The notes below the pieces were generated by a model. It was not told the origin of the DNA and ran no database searches. It worked only from the letters and a program-made list of their open reading frames with translations. Below, piece after piece: positions 11,874 to 24,128 of a stretch of 64,000 bases of DNA. This DNA comes from Epiperipatus broadwayi (Eukaryota; Onychophora; Udeonychophora; Euonychophora; Peripatidae). The position numbers were made by a program, and so were the translations under genes. Numbering within the stretch: the stretch's first letter is position 1; each line of letters starts with the position of its first letter. The DNA lies in the NCBI GenBank assembly GCA_028023455.1, contig JAQFVV010006451.1, positions 1,223,501 to 1,287,500 of the forward strand, given 5' to 3'.

Positions 11874-12540
11874 TATCTATTGTTAATAAAAAATTAACTA
11901 TTAGTCTTTTACAAGTACATTTTTGTTCTGGACAAAAGTGATGTTCCTGTACTTGTTTGTTACCAATATTATTAAACTGGACTAAATTTACTTGGTGTTA
12001 AGTATTCACTTATTCTGGTTGGTGTTAAAAGACTACTTTGCACAGATCATATTCTGAGATACAATGACATACTAAATTTTAATGAAAGAAAAAAATTAAA
12101 TGCTTAATAAGACTATGTTCCATCTTTGCTGATCTATGGTGTATGGACCCAGATGTTCAGAATTATGAGAGACTGAAAAGGATGGCTGAAGATTAATTTA
12201 TATTGGATATTATGAGTGAACAACTAACTGATTGAATGATTGTTGAAAAATAATAAAATATATTTCCAACAAAACCTTCTCTGAATACAAGTAGCAATTG
12301 AATTACATTATTAAACATATGATAAATATAAACACATTATTTAAATATTTTATTTGAATATGCATATATGTAAAAAAAAATCATTACAAATATTTTAAAC
12401 AAGTCTAGTTTTTACAGTAATTTTGTTATTTATTTAAAAGCAGTCATCTACTTACATAAACCTCAGCTGAAATTACGTAAACAATTTACAACATAATATA
12501 TTAAGCAAATATTTTATCTAGCGCCATGCTTGCAATTATA
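11874..12540. other. AT-rich DNA, nothing recognised
   Basis: No gene or organised repeat could be supported here. Confidence 0.6.
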
Positions 12541-12713
12541 TTTCATTCTATAATCAGCCTTTCAAGCTAATTGAGCGCACGCCTTTTGAGAGTGTTAAAT
12601 AAATGAATACTCTCCTCTTCAATATCTTGGATTGAAGAGGAGAGTATTCATTTATTTAACACTCTCAAAAGGCGCATGCTCAATTAGCTTGAAAGGCTGA
12701 TATTGGAATGAAA
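12541..12713. repeat. Near-perfect palindrome, 83-bp arms
   Basis: Arms 12541-12623 and 12631-12713 are almost exact reverse complements around a 7-base loop (ATCTTGG). They include GAGAGTATTCATTTATTTAA and GCCTTTTGAGAGTG. Such tight symmetry implies a recent origin or ongoing conversion. No protein is encoded. It fits a foldback MITE or snap-back cDNA. Confidence 0.9.
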
Positions 12714-12932
12714 CATAATATATTATAACCCAAAGTTCAAGCCATAATCAGTATAAGCAAAGGATAACCAGTTGCTGTGGGTGCGTTTTGTGTGGAATAT
12801 GTTCGTGGCTCATTGTGCCTTTATGAAAAGTAAATTAAAATAAAAACATACTTATTTTCCACATAAAATAAATAATAATAACTATTCTAGAATTTCTCTT
12901 CCTCTTTCCTTCTTTATTTTTGCTTTTCTAAT
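12714..12932. other. Unassigned spacer
   Basis: A short AT-rich spacer separates two palindromes; nothing was recognised in it. Confidence 0.5.
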
Positions 12933-13203
12933 ATATAACATATAATAACCACATTCCACTCTTTTGACATTTGGAAGCAAAATATATTTTTTAATATTAC
13001 AGTTTTGACTGTTCCTAGCAGTCTTCATCAGATCTTATTATCTACTAAACTATCTATATGGGATAGAAAATGGTGGAATAGACAGTTTATTAGATAATAA
13101 CATCTGATGAAGACTGCTAGGAACAGTCGAAACTGTAATATTAATAAATATATTTTGCTTCCAAGTGTCAAAAGAGTGGAATGTGGTTATTATATGTTAT
13201 ATT
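12933..13203. repeat. Palindrome carrying PLE-type hammerhead-like motifs
   Basis: Arms at about 12933-13057 and 13079-13203 are inverted copies of one sequence. Each carries CTGATGAAGACTG...CAGTC followed by the GAAA or AAAA box. In the right arm (plus strand) the box at 13104-13110 is CTGATGA and GAAA is intact at 13129-13132. In the left arm (minus strand, 13003-13031) GAAA has become AAAA. Stem II (GACTG/CAGTC) is perfect, but an extra A precedes it. The same signature occurs 3' of the PLE endonuclease at 37731-37757, so this is probably a head-to-head pair of PLE terminal repeats. Confidence 0.7.
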
Positions 13204-16200
13204 CCAGAATTTAATAACATATTACATTAAGAACAATAAATTTCTCAGAATTATCTTATAGATGTAAGGTAATAATCTTGATGTATTCTTAATTGCATAT
13301 AAATTATAATGTCTGTTTAAATAAGGCTAGAAAATTAACTCTACCTATTCCTAAGTTTAATATAATATTTAATTAATTATTTATCTCAGGGTTTTTAACT
13401 AAATCAATCTTAATCGTTCAATTAAAAGACAAGTAGGTTTAAAGTTTATCAAGTTAATTCTAGGTATGATGAATGTAAAAGGAATTTTATCAATCACTTT
13501 ACCCTACTAATTTAGATTTTAGGTAGCAATAGTAATAATAAACGGTGCAGATAAATTTATTAAATGAATATATAATTTAATGCCTTGGAAGTATGATCTC
13601 TTATTTCAACAATATGAAAAGACGATGATTTCAATAATGACAAACAGATGTATTAAAATATAACAACTGCTTTATTATAAATAACAAGTATATTAATAAA
13701 AAAATTATAAGCAATTAATAAATAGATTTTAATAATAAAATTCTGTAACAATATTAATAAATATTACATTTTGTTTCCCACGAATAAGCTAATCTTGGGT
13801 TATGCTTATGTGTGTAATTCTAAAATGTTGCAAAAACAAAGTATTAAGAGCGTTGAACAATATTGATTCAAAGCCTAATCTTACTTATAGAAGAATAAGA
13901 ATGTTTTATAATGTCTATAATTAACTTTGAACAATAATTAATAGATTAACAGCAGAATTATTTACTTTGTACTCCTAACACTGCTATATAAAATACATAG
14001 CTTCATTAATTATGACATTCATAACTTTTACTACAGTGACTTGATATGCTTCTTATCTTATATTATTCTTAAAGATTAAATAATTGGTTAGGAGTATATC
14101 TCAACTAACAAATAAGATTTATTTTACTGATGCTATAAGTATGGTTTATTGAATAGCATAGCATTTATCAAATTATAAAAATCTTATAGACTCCATACAA
14201 ATAAATATTCCTTAGTAAATTAATTATTTATTCATTTAGCTACTTATTAATCAGGCTGAATTCAAGGGCCAATAAAACATAAGGTAAGTTAGCCATAAAT
14301 GAGTTTACTGAGGTTTAAAGTTAGTTTAACTAAATTCAACCTGTCACCAATATAAAATGTAATCTCATATATTACATTCATATCCAATGACATTAATAAT
14401 AATATAAGGTTGATAAATGAACCTTTATATGTCTGCATTATCTTGATAACTTTATTCTTTATTTATTATTACACTAATAATAACTATAAACTAAATAATT
14501 TAACAATTATAAGCAAAGATTATCAAGTAATACCTCAAACATGTAATCCTATTTTCATGAGAGGTTTTAAAATATTCTGTGTAAATATATACACTTTTGC
14601 AGAATATTCCAAGATTTATAATTCACTGGCAATAACTTAATATAAGCAATGAACATTAAATTGGAAGCACATGGCAATCCATGCCACAGGTTTAAATTCA
14701 TAGTAATACTTAATTTAATGATTTTAAAAGATTTAATAAAGCACAACTAGTAATCCTATTCCAGATTGAACAATTATCACATTAATCCATTTAAAAATGT
14801 CTACTTACTAATTTATGAAGTTTATCATATTTCCATGCTAAGGCATTTATAATCATAAATACATTATTATAGGGCTGATGTTAAAATTGTACTTTTATGT
14901 ACAGGGAGCTGTTTATTATTTTAGAAAACATATGTATACTAATATTCTTGTGATTGACATTTACCATGTAGTTTCAAGACAGTAGATTACTAATTCTTTG
15001 GTTTAAACATGATTTATTTTGCTATATGGTTCAGACTGTTTTAATACTCTTCAGCTGCCTGACTCGTAAAAAAATGAAAAGATTTGATGTCACTCTAAAT
15101 TGGCTACTTTTTATCCCACGTATACATATTATACGTCATTGAAAAAAAAATCAATAAATTCTGTAAGATGGTGCCCTCTTCAGAATTATTTTACAAGTAA
15201 AAAATCAATAAATATTACCATATATGTCAAACAAAACCAAAGCACCGCCTTCTCACTACCTTTTCTTGAATCTTATTGACTGTCGAATTTCTGTCAGAAA
15301 GGAAAATGGCTGCCAAAAAGTAAAAAGTTATGTTCGTTTTGTGTTTTATTTCGAAAATGATAAATGAATGTTTACAACATTTTAAACAATATTTGAATTG
15401 AATTACAAATTATTATTGATAAAATAATACTAAAAATCAAATTATTTTAGAAAAATAGTTAAGATGTTACCAAGAATTATTTATTTATTGCTACATATTT
15501 ATCGTAATGTAGAAGTGAAAAAAAAATTATTACGTCAGATATCTTTTTGGTTGGTCAAATAGCGGTTACTTTTAATTTCACCACAATTGAATATTTTTTA
15601 AATTATAAATCAAATTTTATTTTTGAAAAGACTTTCGTTTACTTTCATAATCTGACAAATTATTAATATACTTTTTACAAACGAAACTAACGTATTTATA
15701 TTATTAAAAGTGAATCCATTTTAACAATTGATTTTGTTAAAGTTGTGAGTTGGCCAATTAAAAGTTTTGATTTTTAACTCATTCAGCCAATTATATAATC
15801 ATCATTGAAAGGGTTAATACTTTATAAGACCTAGCAAGGAAATAATAATCCATAGATGGAGTTAACTCTGTCGATCTTCCTTAAAACATAAGAAGTTTTC
15901 CAAAGCTGTGAACTCATAGTAAGGTAATCATTATAGTTCCCAAACAAATTATTTTTTTAAGAAGAGATAAATGATTTGATTGATGTTGTAATGAGTTTTC
16001 CATAATCAATTTTCCAAAATTCCATTAATAGTGAAGACAGTAAATTGGATTTTTTAAAAATAGTATTTGGTAATAATCTTTATTGTCATTGTTACAGTTT
16101 GTCCATTTTAGTTCAATGTGGAAATACATTTTTGCCAGCAAAGCAAGATGCCCAGAATGAATTTGTCTACTTTGCCACTCTGAAGAAGTCAATCAAAAAT

Positions 16201-16636
16201 GGCTATTTTAAAATTTAATTTGATACGATCCTGGATGCATTAAATTTAACAAAAACTGATTGCATTTTTCCAAGAGATTATATTAATAGTTTTTGTCAGC
16301 TAGTATTTTAATTAGTCACCATTGCCCACAACTCTTTAATGCTTTTCAGTTTTTCTGGATAATTTTTTCCCCTTGCTATTGTATTAAAAATTAGTAGCCG
16401 ATCATAAGAGTCTGTAATATTCTAAGCACGTAAATCCAAGATATTGATGGAAATGAAGAAATAATTCGGTTGAATGTCTTTGGAATATTTAAATAAAATT
16501 GAATTTTTCTAAAGACATACAACACACACAATCTTTTAAATGGATAGTTATCTTTACTATTTTAGCTAAATTTCATTTCATTTGCATAATTATCGTGGCA
16601 GAGGGGTTTTGAATATGAGGTTTTATTATGTTTGCT
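13204..16636. other. Long AT-rich stretch, nothing recognised
   Basis: No exon-like segment, RNA gene or strong repeat was found in 3.4 kb. A phrase GGCTGCCAAAAAGT near 15309 recalls ATGGCTGCCAAAAAAA near 36716, but the flanks do not align convincingly. Confidence 0.5.
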
Positions 16637-17306
16637 TTAGTGTATCCTATTTTGTATATTTTTCTATATTAATTTTATGTGGGTGTGTTTTCTGTCTGTA
16701 CTTAAAAAAATTAAACTGCGCTTTCAAACAAAAAAATAATAACAGGCCCACATATTTTAGATATGCATTGATCAATAAAATCTGCTCAGAAGACATTTTA
16801 AAATACTATCTACAAATTTTTATTCTTTTAGGTAATACTATGAGACTGTTAACAGCATTTTTGATTATATTATCTGCCATCTGACAAATAATAATGGTGG
16901 ATTTATTATATTTAACAATAAAATTTTCACAGTTTTTTGGCTATATTAATTAATTACAATGGTAAATATTTAGTGTATTCTATTTTGTATATTTTTCTAT
17001 AGTATTAATTTTATGTGTGTATATTTTTTGTCTGTACTTAAAAAAATTAAACTGCTTTCAAACAAAACAAAAAAACAGACCAATGTATTTTAGATATGCA
17101 TTGATCAATAAAATCTGCTCAGAAGACAATTACAATTTTTTATTCTTTTAGGTAATACTATGAGACTTTTAAACTGCATTTTTAATTATATTATCTGCCA
17201 TCTGACAAATAATAATGGTGGGTTTACTATATTTAACTAGAAAAGAAAGCCAATAAAATTTCCGTAGTTTTTCGGTTATATTAATTAATTATAATGGTAA
17301 ATGTTA
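16637..17306 (+). repeat. Two-copy tandem duplication, about 333-bp unit
   Basis: Copy 1 (16637-16969) and copy 2 (16970-17306) share TATTTTGTATATTTTTCTAT, GATATGCATTGATCAATAAA, ATCTGCTCAGAAGACA and TATCTGCCATCTGACAAATA in the same order with few changes. Small indels separate them. A 100-codon open frame in copy 1 is not maintained in copy 2, so it is not a gene. Confidence 0.9.
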
Positions 17307-17315
17307 GATTACAGT

Positions 17316-17422
17316 CAAGTGTTGGTGGTCGAGAGGTCGGCACAGCTGCCTTACAAGCAATTGTCCCGGGTTAGCTGGTTCGCTTCCCGGCTGATGCTAT
17401 GACACATGAAAAAAAAAAAAAA
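17316..17422 (+). mobile_element. tRNA-Gly-derived SINE
   Basis: A tRNA-like head with A box (TGGTCGAGAGG) and B box (GGTTCGCTTCC) is followed by the family tail GCTATGACACATG and an A run. Direct repeats GATTACAGT at 17307-17315 and 17423-17431 are a perfect target-site duplication. The insertion sits exactly at the end of the second tandem unit. The anticodon loop reads TAC rather than the TCC seen in the 34.5 kb copy. Confidence 0.9.
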
Positions 17423-17580
17423 GATTACAGTTACCCCTTTCCCAGAGAAGAATTTTCTTGGCTTTAACATTGTATAAAACATGAAGTAAATTATCAACAC
17501 TTAGAACTAAAATTAAAATTATAATCACTATTAATTTTATTAGGCTGGGATTTGGATGTTTGGAGTAAATATAAATTAAA

Positions 17581-17690
17581 AACTAGTCTGGGGATATTGG
17601 ATGAGTAGGCAATAGGTAGAGATTTGATGCACTGCCTTTTTATCTTCAATTCATTACTGTGGTTTAGAGAAGGTGTCTATGTTATATGGA
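17581..17690 (+). repeat. Repeat family B, partial
   Basis: ACTAGTCTGGGGATATTGG followed by ATGAGTAGGCAATAGGTAGA is the reverse complement of the 8.78-8.81 kb copy. The similarity begins at AAAACTAGTC, which is only the 3' half of the hammerhead-like motif; the CUGANGA box is missing. Confidence 0.7.
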
Positions 17691-18555
17691 AACATTTGCT
17701 ATAGTGTTAACAGATTATGTAAGCTTAAGAAATGGTCCATGTAATGATTATTATAAGCTTGATTGCTTAGAATCTGTGTTAAGTCTTCCTGCTATAATAC
17801 TTAGTTGTGAAACAAAATTTATTCACTCATACCTGATTCAGTTTCAATAAGCACAACCAACTTATTTATATAAATAAAGATAAATATATTATCAATAAAT
17901 TATTAATATATGGTCCATTATAATATGCAGAAAGAGGTATAAAAACATTATATTCTTGTGAATTCATATAGATTTCAAATTATAAAGGTAACTTGTAAAA
18001 TATTACAAAAGCATTTGTGTTGAAAGTTGATAAATAACAATGAATTTGTAAAAAATATTTGTTGTTTATTTATTTTAGCCTAAAATTTATTTATTATCTG
18101 TTGTTATACCACTGGTGTTATCTTGTTCAATATTCAATAAAATATATAAAAGGGTTTTAAAGTCCTCTCAGATCTAGAAGGCACATATAAAAATAGTAGT
18201 AGTGTTTGATTTTTTTGTAGGGATCATTGATTGGATATGTCACCTGTAAACTTAAATTTTCTATATGCATATTACCACACTAAACATCAAATGAAGATTA
18301 ATTTTTATTGAACAATAGAATCCTACCAGGTACATAGAGAAACTGAAAATTCTGGATTATAAATCCTAGTTCTGAACCCTGATGATTGATTTTGGCTATA
18401 TTTACTACATTCTTAACTGAATATTAGAGTATGTAATGCTTTAAGATTATAATTTATACTACTGCTAACTCCACATAGAGAATATTTCAATTACCTATTG
18501 TACAAGTATCATGAATTGAACTCTCAAATTATTGCATACTATTAAGCTCTGGATG

Positions 18556-18556
<1 letters not shown>
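17691..18556. other. AT-rich DNA, nothing recognised
   Basis: No feature could be supported. Confidence 0.6.

Positions 18557-18590
<34 letters not shown>
18557..18590. repeat. (TA)n microsatellite
   Basis: A pure TA tract of about 17 units directly precedes the TGTAACG terminus at 18592. Confidence 0.95.
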
Positions 18591-18591
<1 letters not shown>

Positions 18592-18594
<3 letters not shown>

Positions 18595-18616
18595 AACGAG
18601 CACAGACGACGTTACA
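18592..18616. repeat. TGTAACG...CGTTACA terminal motif beside (TA)n
   Basis: TGTAACG (18592-18598) and CGTTACA (18610-18616) form a short inverted repeat right after the TA tract. Comparable TGTAAC or TGTGAT starts follow TA tracts at 25983, 38824 and 59964. It may be the end of an LTR or other mobile element that targets TA repeats; no second end was found. Confidence 0.4.
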
Positions 18617-21120
18617 TTGTTTTTTTATTATTAAACATGAAGTTAAAATAAGAAGTTCGCATTTAAAAATTTTCTTTAAGAATTAAAAATTGAAATTAAA
18701 TATCATCTTAAACTCGTATATATAAATCGCACAGATAAAAAAAAAATATTAAAATAAAACTTTATTAAAAATAGAAAGGTATTTTAAAAACAAAAACTTA
18801 AAAAGACTTAGAGATAAAAATATATCTTTAATCTTGGAAAACACATTAATTAATCAGAAATGGAAATGATTGTTTTAATTAGTTAAATGTAAACTAGCCT
18901 TGAGCATTTAAATGTAAAAGCATCAGTCAGATAGGAAAACAATAGAAACTAATAGCCAATGAAGAGAAAAGCAATGGAATCAGACCTCAGCGAAAAGACT
19001 ATCTCATCGATGACGCAGTGTAAATTCAATCCTTCAAATTAATATAAAAAGACAAGTTTGGAAATTATGGATGGATGACAGATTATTTACAATGTAACAG
19101 ATATGTTTTAGTGCTGAAGTGAAGGAGAAGGGATTGAAAAGATGCATTCTTCAATCCCTTCAGTTCTGCTAAGAAAGAAAGAGAAATGAACTATCGTTTT
19201 CTACATTGAGGACTAGTTAAAGCAAAAATCTCTGGATGGATAAATAATTCGGCCTTCAGAATATCAACCTCTTTAGGACAGTGTGGGAATTCACATTCAT
19301 GGCAAGCAACAGATAAAGTTGGATGTTTTAAAAATCATAAGAACTTTATATTCACTTGAAACAATAAGAACTCTAAATTTTAAAACTTTTTAGTAAATAA
19401 TGCAATAGAATCCTATCTGACCAAACTAAATTCTTTATTAATAATGTTATTTGATGTATTTTTTATTTATTTATTTAAAATCATTTCCATTTATTTAATT
19501 TTGTTCTTTAAGTTTATTTATTATTTCTGCTTTCCGATAAATTAAAATATATCAATATTAAACTTAAGTCGGGCGTGAATGGCTATATAGATTTGTAAAT
19601 TTATATTAGGGGAGGGTAATCTTAGATTATTTGTGTCATTGTTAAATTGGGTCAATGGATTGGATATATTGATGTAGTTAGTAGATGTAGTTGGAGATTC
19701 GCTACTGGCAGAATCATTTAACATACTACCACAAAAAATTTCTTTTGACTTTTCAGCCTTATTCAAACAGTGAACTATTTAAAATATCATGGACTTTCAG
19801 AGAATCAAATTTAAATGTTATATATCTTTCCATATCGCTACTCAATTTTTATACCAGATCCATATTCTATAGTCTGACCAATAAATCTATTGTATCATTT
19901 GCAAAACACAGAACAAACATATTATCAATTCTCTTGGTTGTCATCATCCATCCTAAAAAAAATCAATTTTGAAATTCCACTTGTTTACCTGACATATATC
20001 TATGTAATCATTTTTTTCTTTAACATCTTTTGTTTATGATAACATTTTCTAGGTATCATTCTTAAAATATTCTTTTCTCTCATAACTTCACCTCCTATTC
20101 TTAATGACATTTTAAAAAATCTTTTTATCCTTTCTAAGTACAAACATATTGCACCTCTGCAATTTTCGGCTCTAGACTTTTAACTTTATTCTTATGCATA
20201 TATGTTTTCCCCATCTTCAGTGTAATGGATAATAAAATCTATTATATATTAATTACAATAATATTCTATCTATTCAATCATAAAAATATACTCCATCATT
20301 CTTAAATAAATTACTACTTTTAATAAAAATATCCCTGACATCAAAATGTTCAATCCACTTTTCTCACACTGGTTTTTAAACTCATAGTAACTTGAAAAAC
20401 TTATTTAAATTTATATTGTGATCTACTTTGGTAGTAACAATACTATCTTACTACACATATTTGTTTATTCAAATTCAAAATCTTACTTGCAATTTTCTGT
20501 TTGGTAACTGATTACAGTTTAAAATAAAATGCACTATTTTGTTACAAAGTTTTAAAAATAGGTTATATACCTTTTGACATTTATTAGTATATCTTTTCAA
20601 CGTTTTGCAAAACTATTAATGAATTTAAAGTAATCTTGTAAATTTATTAGAAGATAATTTAAACTCAAGTTGAACAGTAATTTGTACATTTTCCAATTTA
20701 GCATTATCATATAGATTAAAAATATACAGTATGTAGACAAAATATAAAACAATCTTTAAATAGATTATAGTAGACAATGGATTTTTAAAACAGTTTCTTA
20801 AGTTGAAGCAATGAAAGAGAAGCCTTTACTCATCAAATTAGCTTATTCCCAAGTAACATGTAGAGAGTCTCCATCATTGCTCCAATTTTTAACTAATAGT
20901 ATTTAATAATCCATTATCATCTATTATTAAATGCCAAACCCCTAAGCTTGATTATAAACTGAAAATTTTCCAAATTTACTTGTATCAAATTTGAATCTGT
21001 GTCATAGAGAATATCAGGAAAATACAATAACTCTGCAGCATAATGACTTTACGTGTTTTAGTGTATAAATTTGTAATAATTATTCTAAAACGGACATGTT
21101 ATTTGCATAATACAACTTAT
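18617..21120. other. AT-rich DNA, possible element body
   Basis: The first 700 bp are less AT-rich than usual and contain CGAAAAGACTATC-like sequence, so they may be the body of the element starting at 18592. A serine/asparagine-rich minus-strand frame (19542-19766) resembles no family I recognise. Nothing else was recognised. Confidence 0.4.
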
Positions 21121-21595
21121 AAATTACAATATAACAATTTGTCAATTGCTAAAACAGAGAATCTTTAATAAATAAAATAACTATTGTCAAGCGCTTTCCA
21201 CTCCTACGAGTTCTTATCAAGGCAGTATAAAAAATCCGATTTTTCTCCTAAGCAATAAATTCAACATTTCATTGCATTGGGTCAGGAACAACTAATTGAA
21301 AAAGCTGTCTCTGGCCAATACAATGAAATGTTGAATTTATCACTTAGGAGAAAAATAGGATTTTTTATACTGCCTTGATAAGGACTCATAGGAGTTGTTT
21401 TTTTTTCATGTGTCATAGCATCGGCCGGGAAGCGAATTCGCTAACCCGGGACAACTTCTCGTAAGGCAGCTATGCTGACCACTCGTCCACCAATGCTTGA
21501 CGGGACTCGTAGGAGTTGAAAGCGCTTGGCAATAGTTATTTTCTTTATTAAAGATTCTCTGTTTTAGCAATTGACGAATTGTTATATTGTAATTT
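21121..21595. mobile_element. Foldback element interrupted by a SINE
   Basis: The left arm (21121 to about 21285) and the right arm (about 21312-21595) are inverted copies that share TTTGTCAATTGCTAAAACAG, CAAGCGCTTTCCACTCCTAC and CAAGGCAGTATAAAAAATCC. The right arm is longer because a minus-strand SINE (21397-21501) lies within it. Only a short central spacer separates the arms. There is no transposase, so it is a non-autonomous foldback or MITE. Confidence 0.9.
21397..21501 (-). mobile_element. tRNA-Gly-derived SINE inside foldback arm
   Basis: The minus-strand SINE has A box TGGACGAGTGG, B-box region GGGTTAGCGAATTCGCTTCC, the tail GATGCTATGACACATG and an A run. The flanking duplications GGACTCATAGGAGTTG (from 21382) and GGACTCGTAGGAGTTG (from 21503) differ by one base. 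The insertion therefore postdates the foldback. Confidence 0.9.
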
Positions 21596-22404
21596 ATATA
21601 TATATGGAGAGAAAATTTGCTACAAGTTAGCAAGTAAAGGGTTTATCTGAGAAGATTAAACTATAAACTAATTTCTTATTAAACAACTATTTGATATTAT
21701 TAAAGTAAAAAAAAATAATCTTGGTGGACAAATCAATAATTTATTCGACTAATTTTCTCACTTTTATAACGAAAGAATAGTAAATAAAAAAGAACTTTAA
21801 GATAAATCATAAATGGTCTATTATTTCGCTTCAGCGGCCATCTTCTTAATGCCTGATGTGTGATTTCTGTTTAAACAGTATCTCTTGGACGGCTACGTAG
21901 TTAAACAACATACAGTCAAGTATAAAATTATGTGAAACAATTTTCAAATAGAAAGATTGCGTTCAAACATTTGGAAAAAAAAAAAACGTTTCAAGATTTT
22001 TGAGTTTTTTTTTAAAGTTATTTTTTAAGTGTTGATATTATATATGTATACATATTTTAGAAGTCAGAGATTAAATAATATATCTAAAAGTGAATATTTA
22101 AAAACGTAGATATTGGAAATACAATTGGAGTTATATTCATCATAATAAATCAGGACAGAATGATATTGAGAAACTCATTGACATATCATCGGGAGAGGGG
22201 AACAGATAAATTTGTTTATTTTCCAGACAGATACCAAATGAATATAATTGCAATTTATGTTTCATCGAGTTTTAATTTTAAAAAATTAAGTAGAAAATAT
22301 ATATATAAATGCGCAATAATAATCTTAAATATTTTTAAATTATCAAGTAGATTTCAAAGCAAGAGTTGAAAACGTGTGAAAAGTGAAAGTAGATAAATTA
22401 GGAT
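21596..22404. other. AT-rich DNA, nothing recognised
   Basis: A plus-strand open frame at 22160-22369 has no family resemblance. No other feature was seen. Confidence 0.5.
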
Positions 22405-22850
22405 ATGGATGAAATAAAAGACACAATTTGGACGATATTAGAAAAAACAAACTATGAAACCAATCTTTTTTTGTTTAAATATATGAGAAATAAAAAAGCC
22501 CATAAGCATACAAATGAAATAATCTATGTAGATTATATTTTGATTAACAAAAAAAAAAAGGCATTTAATATCTGTAAAGTTCTTAATAAAACCAACATTG
22601 AAAGTAACCATCAATTATTAAAATTAAAGTATGTTTAGAAACGCAAAAATTAAGAAAAACAATAATAATAAATGATATCGCCAAGTTTCAGAAATACTTC
22701 AATGAATTAATGTCAGAATTTGAAAATAGTTTTAGGTTTAAAGAGACTAAATATTATTCACATTTTAACAATACCAATAAAAAAATTACAGATGCTTTGC
22801 TGAAAACAATTATAAAAACAATTTGTTGAATAATGTTTTTTTTTTTCTTA
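22405..22850 (+). pseudogene. RTE LINE endonuclease C-terminal fragment
   Basis: The plus-strand frame from 22405 contains NEIIYVDYILINKKK followed by ICKVLNKTNIESNHQLLK. This is the end of the apurinic endonuclease domain of RTE retrotransposons, whose usual form is NEIDYILTNK...V..VNxGSDHRLV. The catalytic SDH motif has become SNH, and there is an insertion in the NEIDYI box. After the stop near 22638 a shifted frame continues as IAKFQKYFNELMSEFE, typical of the linker between endonuclease and RT. Both ends are truncated. It cannot be active. Confidence 0.75.
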
Positions 22851-24128
22851 AAAAAAATTTAAATGATTCACTTTTCTAATGCAATAAACATTAAAAATGC
22901 ATATTTATACTAAATATATTATTTGGCTATAAATACAAAGTAATTAGTAAAATTATATAATTAAATACATTAAGGACACATAATAAATGTTTATAAATTT
23001 ATTTCCATGCTAGTTATAATGACATAGCTTGATGTAATATTTTTTACTGCAGCTTTGCTTGGTTTATTGCAAGGATAAAGTTTTAGAGCCTGGAAGGTAT
23101 GGTACCAGGTTGATTCTAGTTTTAGCTTTATCAGGGCTCAAACATTTTATTAACTCCCAAGAAGTAAAAATAATTTAATTATTTTTTTATTGACAGCATT
23201 ATGAGAGTCTCACTGCAAAGTTCTAGATGACATATATGTTTATCCTATATTTTTAGAGTGTTGAAGAAACTATATAGTGAAACATATAGTTAAATTACTT
23301 CAATGAGTCAATCAACCTAAGAAATTTGGTATATTCTAATAGTAGTCTCTGAAAGTAATAAAATGGTTATTTTTCAGGCCATGTGACATTCAAATACTAA
23401 AAGCGACAGGTTGAGTTTTGATACTGAACCTCTCTAATTATTACTTTACCTCTGAGCTAACTGCAAAGGAAACTTTATAAATAATTTATTACTTTTATCA
23501 TGCACGGTGGAAGATTATGTAATGATAAAAATAATAATTTAGTCAAGGCAATTAGGAATATACTTGTTTGTATAAAAATATAGATTAAATTATTATAGTT
23601 TGGTGTTTCAGTATGTTTGTATAGTGAGAAATTAAGAAGTCATGAACTAATGAGTCTAATATTAAGAGGGTACCATAAGCATAAAAATATTTTATACTTT
23701 TGATTACATATATCTTAATTAGATAGTAATACTATCAAACACAATGCCTTTATGTTAAACCAATGAAGAATCCAAACTCACTTCCATATGCTAAATTAGA
23801 AAAAAAAACTTTATATGTAACTAATTTCATTGCAATATTTATATCCCAGAATATTGTTTTTATTTGACACTTCCGCCCGCATCAAAGCTATATACTTTAT
23901 ATGAAAAACAATATGGTGGCTGGCCAAGACAAAATTTATTAATCATAAAAAAAAATTTGCTTTTATTCTCACATATTTAATCTCATTATATATCCACACA
24001 CACAAAAAAACAACTGACGGAGTGTTAACCTTTTTAAAATAAAACATTCCTTTCCACCTAACAATAAAACTAAAAAAAATTTTTTTACACTATGACACAT
24101 TTAACTTTTTCTTTATATTCAAAAAATG
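22851..24128. other. AT-rich DNA, nothing recognised
   Basis: No feature could be supported. Confidence 0.6.

Noticed and set aside
15305-15330. GGCTGCCAAAA phrase shared with about 36716 as a YY1-like or repeat motif
   Set aside because: The flanks do not align, so the match is too short to call a family or a binding site.
16582-16884. 100-codon plus-strand open frame with hydrophobic segments
   Set aside because: It lies in a tandemly duplicated non-coding repeat, is broken in the second copy, and has no family resemblance.
19542-19766. Ser/Asn-rich minus-strand frame
   Set aside because: Short, no recognised domain, and composition expected from AT-rich sequence.
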